A DNA stretch of 64,000 bases from Gonatopus flavifemur (taxonomy: Eukaryota; Arthropoda; Insecta; Hymenoptera; Dryinidae): the NCBI GenBank assembly GCA_018340375.1, contig JAFFJZ010000004.1, positions 33,020,001 through 33,084,000 of the forward strand, read 5' to 3'. Position numbers and translations under genes: made by a program. This document shows, piece by piece, positions 22,489-31,571 of this stretch (position 1 is its first letter; each line of letters starts with the position of its first letter). The notes under the pieces are model-generated. The model made no database searches, was not told where the DNA came from, and saw only the letters and a list, made by a program, of their open reading frames with translations.

Positions 22489-23781
22489 CGAGGGTGAATT
22501 GATAAGTTTCCGGCCTGACCAAGAAAAACAACGTTTTTGAGAATTTTTTTTTTTCATTTCTCAACATAATCTCCTCCAAGGCTGATACATTTCTCATAGC
22601 GGTGTTGTAGTCTAGTAATGCCATCTCTATAGACTGATTCGTCAAGCTCCTCAAAATACCCATTTACAGCTTCGATTACTTCTTCATTGTCCGCAGATCT
22701 CTTACCGCCAAGCCATTTTTTGAGGTGAGGAAACAGATAATAGTCACTCGGGGCTAGGTCTGGAGAGTAGGGAGGGTGCGGCATTAATTCAAACTGCAGA
22801 TCGTTGATTTTAGCCATCGCAACGATTGACGTGTGCGCTGGTGCGTTATCGTGATGAAACAAGATTTTCTTCTTCGCCAGATGAGGTCGTTTAATTTTCA
22901 CTTCGTGGCTCAAACGTTGCAATAAGTCTGCGTAGTATTGACCAGTGATAGTTTTACCCTTTTCAAGGTAATCAATGTATATCATACCTCTTGCATCCCA
23001 AAAAACAGTAGCCATAACCTTGTTCGCCGAAAAAATTGTTTTTGCCTTCTTTGGAGTTGGTTCCCCTGGTCCAATCCACTGTTTAGACTGTTCTTTGGTT
23101 TCAGGAGTGTAGTGGTGGACCCAAGTTTCGTCAACGGTTACGAATCGACGCAAAAATTCGCTTGGATTACGCTTATACAACGCCAAATTGGCGGTAGAAA
23201 TGTTCTTTCGAATCAATTTTTGGTCGACTGTTAGCAAACGCGGCACCCATCTTGCACAGAGCTTTTCCATATACAAATGTTGGTGCAAAATATTTTGTAC
23301 ACGTTCATATGACATCTTACAGGTCTCAGCTATCTCACGAACTTTTAATCTGCGATCTTTCAGCACTATTTGATGGATTTTTTCGATCATATCTGGAGTT
23401 GTGACCTCAATGGGGCGTCCTGAGCGAGGCTCATCAGAGGTGCTCACACGACCCTTTTTAAACTCGGAAACCCACTGCTTAACGGTTGAATATGATGGGG
23501 AGGATGTCCCCAGTGTTGAGTCCATCTCTTCTTTAATTTCCTTCGGCGTTAACCCTTTCAAATAAAAGTATTTGATGACAGCACGATTTTCCAGCTTTTC
23601 CATTTTTACGAAAAACACAGAGGCGTCTTGGTCAGCGTGCTCTCAAAACTAAACTAACATGGCGATCGGACTGAAACTATAGCTACAAGCTATCTAAGGA
23701 TGGTACTATAGAACGCCACCTCAAGGTAGGCCTAGTGGCGCCATCTCTTGGTCAGGCCGGAAACTTATCAATCCACTCTCG
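22489..23781 (-). mobile_element. Mariner element, 1,293 bp, apparently intact
   Basis: Inverted ends CGAGGGTGAATTGATAAG and CTTATCAATCCACTCTCG (two mismatches), with further matching inwards to GGCCTGACCAAG. Both ends are flanked by TA (22487-22488 and 23782-23783), the mariner target duplication. It encodes one uninterrupted transposase and lies in the protease region of the Gypsy element, so it is younger than that element. Length and layout are typical of mariners. Confidence 0.95.
22554..23618 (-). CDS. Mariner transposase, mellifera-like, full length
   Basis: A 354-codon open frame with no internal stop. An N-terminal paired helix-turn-helix region (about residues 6-120, with GRP at 67-69 and WVPRLLT at 124-130) would bind the terminal repeats. 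The catalytic triad is D163 (TVDETWVHHY), D257 (HHDNAP) and D292 (LAPSDYYLF), with 34 residues between the last two, the D,D34D signature of mariner. The enzyme would cut at the ends and insert at TA. The usual start is probably the second methionine (residue 6), which gives the common family length of about 349. The N-terminal sequence is closer to the mellifera subfamily than to the three other mariners in this window. It is the only transposase in the window that looks functional. Confidence 0.93.
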   Translation of the reverse strand: MFFVKMEKLENRAVIKYFYLKGLTPKEIKEEMDSTLGTSSPSYSTVKQWVSEFKKGRVSTSDEPRSGRPIEVTTPDMIEKIHQIVLKDRRLKVREIAETCKMSYERVQNILHQHLYMEKLCARWVPRLLTVDQKLIRKNISTANLALYKRNPSEFLRRFVTVDETWVHHYTPETKEQSKQWIGPGEPTPKKAKTIFSANKVMATVFWDARGMIYIDYLEKGKTITGQYYADLLQRLSHEVKIKRPHLAKKKILFHHDNAPAHTSIVAMAKINDLQFELMPHPPYSPDLAPSDYYLFPHLKKWLGGKRSADNEEVIEAVNGYFEELDESVYRDGITRLQHRYEKCISLGGDYVEK

Positions 23782-23959
23782 TAATCCTAATTCCGCAGGC
23801 TTTGCACGAATGTACGGGCTCGCAGGAATTAGCGAAATATCCGCACCAGTGTGAATTAAAAATAATAAACCAGAATTGTTATCGCGAATGTGGAGACGTT
23901 TTGTGGGTGAATTTATTTCATCCGCTATACTCTCCGTAAACGAAGGGTCTTTTAGTTTT

Positions 23960-24890
23960 TTGTAGGATTACAATTAATATTCATGCACCAAGTCTCATAA
24001 TGGGCACACCAACGTTCACAGTCTCGCGGATTGTTCGGGTATTTGGAGTGTGTCATACAAATTTGGACACCTTGAGAATTTGAATCTACTGGATTGTTAT
24101 TTTGATTCGGAACATTACCCGTGGAATGATTCGAGCCATTTCTTGTACCGGATTTTCAACGATTTCGATTTTTATTAGAATCGAATTCAGGCTTTTTACT
24201 GTTATTTTCTAGTCGACTTATTCGAGTATCGAGTTTCTCCAACAAATTCATAACTTCGCTCGTTTGATTTGAACTAGTTCGAACTGCGAAAGCCTGGTTG
24301 GATGTACAAGAATTATTTAAATTCGTACTAGTGGACGCTAAATAAACATTGGCAGAATTCGAGCTTTGTTGTTCGTAAATGGTATCAGCCAGAATGGCTA
24401 ATTTATGGAGTGATTCTTCCTTCGAAGCAGCAAGAATTGCCCGAAGATTTGTGGTAAGGTATGAGAGAAATAAAGATTTCAGAATTGCATCAGGACAAAC
24501 ACCTAGGTTTAAATTTTTCAACCGACCGAGAATCAATGAGGGCTTTCCGTCAGTTAATACTTCTCCTTCAAGAAGTTTGCGTAATTCATTTTCCCCCGAT
24601 TCGGCATACGTAACACTAATTGCGTTTTTCAATGTATCATACATATCTGCCGGCAACGGATCTTTTGTCATCATTGCGTGACAAGATTCTGCGATATCCT
24701 CGTCAAGAGCTGCGAAAACAATGTCAGCTTTAGTAGCTTGACTAGTAATGCGTGCTGTTCCAAAAGAAGACTCCACTCGAGTGAACCAAACTACCAGATT
24801 TCGTCTATAAAAGGGCGGTGATTCTGGAACATCCCTGGTGAAAATAAAGCGTGCATTTGAAGCGTCGCATAGGAGCGTTATTACCGTCAC
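23960..24890 (-). pseudogene. Gypsy gag-like capsid region with zinc knuckle
   Basis: Minus-strand frame 24156-24890 (244 codons) carries a capsid-type region starting PPFYRRNLVVWFTRVESSFG, followed by a Ser/Asn/Thr-rich linker and a short Leu-rich coiled segment (MNLLEKLDTRISRLEN). Downstream in another frame, at about 23970-24060, is a Cys/His cluster (CMTHSKYPNNPRDCERWC) that fits a nucleocapsid-type knuckle. Gag would form the particle that holds the element RNA. A frame break between capsid and knuckle and the mariner just downstream show it is defunct. Confidence 0.8.
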
Positions 24891-26009
24891 ATGAGAGTGT
24901 ATTAGGAGTCAATTGGCGCAGTTGAGCGTGGATCGAGCGTGAAGAAAAGCGTTCATGCACGCTGTACTCACGCTTATATTGAAGTAAGCGTGCATTGAAC
25001 GTATATTGGCCAGAATCACGTTATTGGTACGCTGTTTGAACTTTATGTGCATGCCGTTTTTTCGCCAAGGATGATAATGATCGATTCTATTTGCTCTTGC
25101 TTCGTCGTCAGACATTGTGAAAAAGTATTTTACAAATAAATAAAAAAGACCAACGAGTACAATTAATTGCCACAGAAACGTGAACAGGTCGATCATACCA
25201 AATCACAGTATGCATATAAATGTAATTCGCTTAAGAATAATTTGAACACCTGTAAAAACAAACAAATTATCGAACGCATTTGAAATTGACAAGGAAAAAA
25301 AAATTACTTGAAACACTCTCTTGAATTCAGACTGTGTAGAGAAAAAATATATGAAAGATTGTAAAAATGAATGTTTGAAGTGGAACGAAAACGTTTCTAA
25401 ATGCGAATGCACTCAAACCGTGTCGATGATGAATGTGACTTTGTTGACGCTCGAGATGGATACAACACCGTCAAGTATAGCGCATCACGCATCGGTCAAC
25501 GTTGAAGAAAAATGACGCCTCGAACACGTACTGAATGGGATGAAAAAGACGGTCCCTGAGTCAGCGGTCTGCGTCAAAAAATGGACGCCAAGATGGCCGC
25601 CGGAAATAGCTTCCTCACTTTTGGCTGATGCAATCACCACGGGATCGCAAAATATCCTCAGGGATGTGAAAAATCACGAATTTTGATTTATACGAATGTT
25701 CTTATATTTCTTTACAGGTTTCCACTGCCTCAAACAGGAAAATGATCCTTCAACATTGTACAAACGAATTGAAAGTCAAAATGCTTGGCACGCGCGATTT
25801 TATCAAACGGAATCACCGATGTAAGTCCGTTGATTTTTCGTAATCGGGATCTAAAATATACTCCTGGTAGCTTTAATGGCCGGAATCACCACTCTAGTCT
25901 CGTCAATTAGTCTTCTTTGTAGTTGGAATCACCGATATAAATTCGTTCATCGTTCGCAATCGGGATCACTCTTGAAGATGCGTCAATAGTTCGTAGAAGG
26001 GGTTACCAA
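24891..26009 (-). other. Gypsy 5' leader and gag start region
   Basis: The region between the gag frame and the 5' LTR. It has repeated phrases around GGAATCACCGAT...CGGGATC (about 25810-25975) and a cluster of AAGCGTG/CACGCTT words (24925-25000) that may be a separate small insertion. A frame at 25081-25115 begins MSDDEARANR and may be the original gag start. No other gene is evident. Confidence 0.5.
25991..26008 (-). promoter_or_regulatory. Candidate primer-binding site
   Basis: One base downstream of the 5' LTR in element orientation, the minus strand reads TGGTAACCCCTTCTACGA. A TGG start at this position is what a tRNA 3' CCA end would pair with. I could not match it to a specific tRNA by eye. 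Confidence 0.5.
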
Positions 26010-26290
26010 TATAGACTGCCCAGGTAGGCTACAAATATATTAGACCAGTATATCAGGGAGTCTATTCTCCCAAATAAAGGGACACGGAATTAATATGAAG
26101 ACAACGAGATTTATTAGCACGAAAGTAGTGGTGACTAGACGCGAGGCCGGTCTGTACAATAAAGTGTAAAAAGGCGAACAAGAACGTAGCAAGAGTGGCA
26201 CGCGCAGTAGTACCAATCGTTATAAAAGATCTTCCCTAGGAAGACAAGGCGCACGCGTATGGAGAGAGATGGGAAGTCTCAGACCCCACA
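26010..26290 (-). repeat. Gypsy 5' LTR
   Basis: 281 bp, aligned without gaps to 11682-11962. In this orientation it would hold the promoter and polyadenylation signal of the element. It is followed on its outer side by AATT, the right copy of the target duplication. Confidence 0.92.
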
Positions 26291-26294
26291 AATT

Positions 26295-27020
26295 CATTAT
26301 AAGTGTCGTCAGGTAGGGGGTCTTTTTGCTCCAATTTCTCGTTATCAATCAATTCATTTACTTGATTCAACTGTAATACTCTTTGATGGATTTCAGTTTT
26401 AGGTTATGTGTGGGTAAGGCAATGGTAGAAAACAATTCTTAGTGGCTATTCCAACAATAACCCCTATATAGTACTGGATCACTAGATGGTTTTCTCCGAT
26501 TCACTTCAAAGTATACAAAATCATTGAAAGACTCCTTCGCAGAGTCGCCAGACAAAAAGCGCCAACTCCAGTGATTAGCCGTTTCTTGTATAACTAACCA
26601 ATAATACTTCCGATTCTTAAAGAAATCACCAATCAAATAAAAGTTGGCACTTTTTGCTGGCAATGCTCCTCCTTTCTGACTCTTCCATTTCGTTGCATGG
26701 AGAATAGAGGAAAAGAGTACGATAGCGAACTTTTGAAGTGCCCCCGAAGACGTTTTCTAGATTAGCTTCAGAAGTGGCGCTGTTGCACGTGTTTACTAGT
26801 ATGTACTACTGAGCAACCATGGAAACCGAGTGATTAACCAATAAGACTCCGGTTTTTATTGTTGCAAGCGCCATCAAATGTGAAAAAATTGTAACTACCT
26901 AGATGCCAATTTTTGGCCACTTTCCGTTGAAGAAAATCGACCTCGATCGGTTTATAGTAATTTTGCAGGAACGAATTCCGGTCCATGGGAGGCCAGCCTA
27001 AGCTTCACGTCACATGGTTC
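26295..27020. other. No gene recognised; one unassigned frame
   Basis: Right flank of the Gypsy insertion. The minus-strand frame 26439-26663 (74 codons, starting MPAKSANFYLIGDFFKNRK) has a plausible composition but no family I recognise; it could be a fragment of another element. The rest has no coding signal. Confidence 0.35.
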
Positions 27021-27223
27021 CAGTGATGCCAGATTCGAGACTGAGATCGTTTTCACCCTTTCCATCGACCGCTTCCCCTTTCTCCTACCATGCAGATCAA
27101 GTCGAGAGAGTGATAGTTACGCTTGTTCTCTCGCTCGCTTGACTTGATCCGCATGGTGGGAGAAAGGGGAACTGGTCGATGGAGAGGGTAAAAACGATCT
27201 CGGTCTCGAATCACGCATCACTG
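27021..27223. mobile_element. 203-bp hAT-like MITE
   Basis: Inverted ends CAGTGATGCC and GCATCACTG, with arms of about 85 bp (GAGACTGAGATCGTTTT against its complement; CTTCCCCTTTCTCC against its complement). Flanks CATGGTTC (27013-27020) and CATGGATC (27224-27231) match at 7 of 8 positions, an 8-bp duplication as in hAT elements. Confidence 0.75.
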
Positions 27224-28060
27224 CATGGATCTGAAAAAAGGCGGAAAGCGGAGTGCGGAACGCTTAGTTAAAAAGAGAGGCAAATAGTTCTGCTCAAATA
27301 ATTCTCAGCGTTCTGCTTCCCGCCTTTTTTCAATTCCATGTGACACCGGCTTAAGACCCTTCTCACATGGAGATAAAAAAGGACGGAAAGCGGAACGCTT
27401 GGTTGAAGAGAGAGGGTCCCGCGCTCCGCTTTCCACCGTTCTTCAGCTCTATGCGACGTGGGCCTCAGGCTGGTCTCTCTTGGACCGGGTTCGTTTCGGC
27501 GGAATGAAAATTGAACTAATACACAATCTTTCGTAGATTTCTTATAGATCGCTTTGAAAGAAATTGTGGATATGCTGGCATTTTTGGAGGATTTTTGGGG
27601 AATTGTAGTGAGTTACTATTCACGGACCAATTGGATCCCCGGATCCCGTTTCGTTTCCTAGAAATTCCGGTTCATGGGAGGCCAGCCTTATGTGATGGGT
27701 TCATGGAGAAGATAATTGTGGTGTATACTGTATCACTAATTTTCTGGCATCAATGTCTGCGTTGCGCTTTTTTGCTCCATGCGGATTAAGTTCATAATTA
27801 TTGTAAGGTCCGTGTCACATGAAGCTGAAAAAGGGCGGAACGCGGAACCTCTGGTTGAGAAGGGAGCTCTCCAAAGTGTTTGACCTGGGGCGTCTGGGGC
27901 TTGAACTACGGATTCCTATTGGTTCATTCCACGCCCCTGACGCCCCGGGTCACACACTTCAGAAAGCTCCAAGCGAGGTGACTATTCGCTTTTCTTTCCA
28001 AGCAAGGGTTCCGCGGTCCCCTTTCTACCCTTTTTCAGCTGAATGTGATACGGGCCCAAA
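27224..28060. repeat. GC-rich palindromic repeats with a GGCGGAAAGCGGA core
   Basis: Three related blocks (about 27226-27345, 27365-27465 and 27815-28050) begin TCACATG(G/A)(A/G)-like, carry AAAAAGG(C/A)GGAAAGCGGAACGC and end with the diverged complement (GCGCTCCGCTTTCC, CCGCCTTTTTTC). The third is split by a further palindrome at about 27867-27982 (GGGGCGTCTGGGGC against its complement). They resemble short non-autonomous elements inserted near one another. Confidence 0.6.
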
Positions 28061-29106
28061 ATAGGAAAGGTTGCACACATGTGAAACAGGATGGATGACC
28101 GTTTGGTACTTTATGTTTTTTGGTGATTGGTCATCCTCTTTAAGGGCATCCCGTGGACCCTAGAGTTACTAGATCTGTCTATCCAAAATACTCAAAGATG
28201 GCTCAAGAGAATGGAATAAAACAAACAGCCAGACCTTGTTCCGTACGAATAGAAGGTCTATAACTACATCAAAGCAACTGCAGTAGATCCAGTGCATTGT
28301 GTATATGAAGGTGTCATAAAACTGCTAATGACTGTATGGTTCACACAAATATTTTCACAACAACCTTATTCATTATTCAACATGCTCCCTCTCATAGATC
28401 AACGTTTAAAATCTATCAGTCCACCATCATTTATACCGAGAGTACCTGAATCCATAAAAAAACATGTCAGTTATTGGAAGGCAGATGAGAGGAGAGCATC
28501 GCTTTCCTATTATTCAATGCCAATCTTATATGATATTGGCCCTACACAATATTTTGAGGATTATAAACTACTCGTGTTTGGCATATGTTTATTGAATCAG
28601 AACAGTGTATCATGTGCTATGATTGATGTTGCTGATCAATTATTGAATGAATTTGTCAAAAGATTTGAAATATTATATGAATTGAGGTATAGTCCAATGT
28701 TGTTCACCAATTGAGACACTTACCCCAAAACGTAATAGATTTTGGCCTTTTGTGGGTAACTTCATGTTTTCCTTTCGAAGATCTAAATGGCCATTTCAGA
28801 AAATTTGTACATGGAAGTAATTCACCAGATCTACAAATTTCCGTCGCTGCATCTATATTTTCAAATCTTTCAACATTGAGAAATAAATCCTACAACATGA
28901 ACTCCAATGCGTACAAGTTTTGTAAACAATTTTTTCAAAACGTCACTTGAAATGTATCCCTGTTGAAAACGAACAATACATTGTTGGAAAATGCTGGAAC
29001 ATATTCCACGAGACAAGAAGGCTCAATCAAATATTTTCAAGTCATGGTATTCAAGGTTCTACGTTTTTTGAATTTCATAGATATTACAAGGATAAATACC
29101 TATATA

Positions 29107-30404
29107 TTGAGAGTACAAATTAGTTCGGTCCGGTTTGAAAAGATGACTCTCGCTTTCATGAATGTTTCATGGTCACAACCCATTTCAATTGTTTCAGAGA
29201 GGTTAGACACCTGTGAATAATATTCAGTTAATATCACTCCGAGTTCCTTCTAGAATCCCGATTTTTACTCAGTGAACTATGTCAAATTTCCTTTTAACTA
29301 AGCAGCATTTGCGGGAGGTGCTAGTTTTCTGTTTCAATTGGAAAAAAAGTGCAGCTGAAGCCCATCGAATGCTTGTGGAAGTTTATGGTGACAATGCTCC
29401 AACTGATAAATCATGTAGGGAATGGTTTCAACATTTTATGAATGGCGATTTTAGTGTCGAAGACAAGCCTCGCTCAGGACAACCACAAAAATTCGAAAAC
29501 GAGGAATTGGAGGCTTTACTCGACAAAGGTCCGAGTCAAACGCAACAGGAGCTTGCGGAAGCATTAGGAGTTACGCAACAAGCAATTTCCGTACGATTAC
29601 AATCCATGGGCATGATCCAAAAGTGAGGCAATTGGGTGCCTATGACTTAAAGCCTAGAGACATTGAACGGTGATTTTTCACTTGCGAGCAGCTGATTCAA
29701 AGACAACGAAGAAAGGGGTTCTTACATCGGATTGTGACAGGAGATGAGAAATGGATATTCTACGATAACCCCAAGAAAAGAAAGTACTATGCTATGCCCG
29801 TTCAATCGTTGCCATCGACTTCAACATCGACGCCAAAAAGGAATACTCGTGGTTCAAAGATCATGCTGTGTATCTGGTGGGACCAAAAGGGTGTTATATA
29901 CTATGAGTTGCTAAAACCTGGTGATTCTATTACGGGTGATCGGTATAGGCTACAATTGATTCGTTTGAGTCGTGCGTTACGAGAAAAACGTCCGGAATAC
30001 AAGGAGAAACATGGCAAAGTTATTCTTTTACACGATAACGCTCGGGCTCATGTCGCAAAAGTAGTGGAAAATTATCTGGAAACGTTGGAGTGGGATATTC
30101 TATCGCACCCGCCGTACTCGCCGGACATTGCTCCTTCTGATTACTGGTTATTCCAACAGTTGCAACCCGATTTGGCAGGCCACCAGTTCACTTCGTTCCA
30201 AAAAATCGAAAATTGACTCCTAACTTGGATCGCTTCGAAAGACGAGACGTTTTCCCGTAACGGGATTCGAAAATTACCCGAAAGATGGGAAGAAGTGATA
30301 GCCAGCGATGGACAATACTTCAATTAATTTGATAATTCACGTTCTTCTGAAATAAACGCATCTTCAACTGTAAAAAAACGGGCCGAATTAATTTGTACTC
30401 TCAA
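29107..30404 (+). mobile_element. Mariner element, 1,298 bp, in the Tnp2-like pseudogene
   Basis: Inverted ends TTGAGAGTACAAATTAGTTC and its complement near 30385-30404 (one mismatch in this stretch), flanked by TA (29105-29106 and 30405-30406). The host pseudogene's homology continues on both sides. The encoded transposase is broken, so the copy is older or less constrained than the one at 22489. Confidence 0.9.
29279..30326 (+). pseudogene. Mariner transposase, mauritiana-like, broken
   Basis: Frame 29279-29626 covers the N-terminal helix-turn-helix region (residues 1-115, with KPRSGQPQKFE and the ALGVTQQAISVRL helix). After an in-frame stop at 29624 and a shift, 29734-30216 carries the catalytic part: VTGDEKWIFYDN (first D), LLHDNARAH (second D) and DIAPSDYWLF (third D, 34 residues on). 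Another stop follows at 30216 with homology continuing to 30326. Full-length relatives are about 345 residues. All three catalytic aspartates survive, but no single protein can be made. Confidence 0.9.
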
Positions 30405-30773
30405 TATCTTAAAAAATGATAATCCTAAATTATGTCCGAAGTCATTTTGCGTGAAAAATATGAATAGAAATACTTGTGAAATTGGAATTGTACAAAGGTT
30501 CATTCGAATCACGAATTGCGAATGTAATGAATTATGTACTTGTTTAGCTGAGAATTATGCGATTGTTTCTACACTTACCCTTGATCAGTGTTTTGATATC
30601 GGTATCAACAATTCAGGAATTTCAGTTGTACACATGTTGCGGAGTTTAACTGATGTGGCAACGATTCCAGTTAATATAAACAATTTACAACAAGTGTGTT
30701 TTTATATGCAAATCGAAGATATACAAAGAATATACATTGCGGAACCCGTCAACTCAACAGAATTCGAATAAGA

Positions 30774-31305
30774 TAACACTCAAATGTATGTACAACGTAC
30801 AGCATACTATGAACAATAAATGTTTCGTTTTGAGATGTAAGTTGCACATCTGATATTCTAATGGCATCCTTCAAATTTTGTCATTTCCAGTGTTTATTTA
30901 CTCATAAGTAATATATATACATATGCATAGAAACGCGTCTAATATACTCTGGATAAATTTCATTGAGTGGGTCTTATTCTTGGAAAAACCGAAAAATGTT
31001 TCGCATTTCATATATTTACATGCTTAATTTTATTCATGTTATAAAATCGATTCACATATCTTTTATGTAAATTCATTATGAATAAAATTCATTCTATCTC
31101 ATAACAATATGTGATGAACTTCATGTTCAGTATTCCTAAACTCTCAATAATGGAAATCCCAAGTGAGTGAGACCTCATGAGAGTTTGATAATAAATTCAG
31201 CAATGACGCATAATAATTGCCCATAAACATTCATGAAAAATTTTGGGAGTTTCATGGGACATTCAGTTCGAGGATTGTCTGAGTACATGAACCATTCCAA
31301 TTCCA
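30774..31305. other. No gene seen
   Basis: AT-rich spacer after the Tnp2-like pseudogene, with no repeat or coding signal recognised. Confidence 0.45.
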
Positions 31306-31571
31306 CACGGAGAAAAAGGTATCTTAAAAAGTACCATAATTTATGGATTTTCTGCGCTGGTCTGACCGAGTCTAAATATTTACCTGAAAAAACTTCTAAA
31401 AGTACCATAATATCTTGGACTTTTATACGGAAGGTACCATACTTATTTCAAAAAGTCCGAGAAATTATGGTACTTTTAGCGATTCATGCAAGTGAATATT
31501 CCGACTCGGGTCAGACCAGCGCTGAAAATCCATAAATTATGGTATTTTTCAAGATATCTGTTTTCTCAGCG
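31306..31571. mobile_element. 266-bp CACGGAGAAAA palindromic MITE, copy 1
   Basis: Nearly identical, base for base and in length, to the element at 36601-36866. The ends are CACGGAGAAAAAGGTAT and, inverted, ATATCTGTTTTCTCAGCG. The interior is self-complementary (AAGTACCATAATTTATGG and its complement). It is flanked by CA on both sides rather than TA. Confidence 0.88.

Larger units (their letters stand above)
11682..26290 (-). mobile_element. Ty3/Gypsy LTR retrotransposon, heavily interrupted
   Basis: Two directly repeated LTRs of equal length (281 bp; 11682-11962 and 26010-26290) enclose, on the minus strand, gag, protease/RT, RNase H and integrase segments in Ty3/Gypsy order. The ends are flanked by AATT (11678-11681 and 26291-26294), a 4-bp duplication. 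The LTRs differ at about 13 of 281 positions by hand count, so the insertion is not recent. Three later insertions (12361-13044, 13261-20430, 22489-23781) account for about 9.1 kb; the remainder is about 5.5 kb, normal for this superfamily. Integrase is cut short before its third catalytic residue and several frames are broken, so the copy is dead. Confidence 0.92.
28240..30773 (+). pseudogene. Tnp2/CACTA-like transposase, C-terminal half, split by a mariner
   Basis: Plus-strand frames 28292-28714 and 28711-28950 show the VHCVYEGV motif typical of Tnp2-type (CACTA/EnSpm) transposases, then a DUF4218-like segment (HLPQNVIDFGLLWVTSCFPFEDLNGH is the core region, residues overlapping the frame junction at 28712). 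The frame continues to about 29106, is cut by a mariner (29107-30404), and resumes as 30451-30771 with a Cys-rich stretch (CECNELCTCLAENY) and a short C-terminus. Frameshifts and stops (for example near 28246 and 28714) mark it as dead. Family assignment rests on motif order; a KDZ-type relative is the alternative. Confidence 0.72.

Noticed and set aside
22938..23373. Plus-strand frames of 98 and 61 codons opposite the mariner transposase
   Set aside because: Antisense shadows of an intact, motif-bearing transposase.
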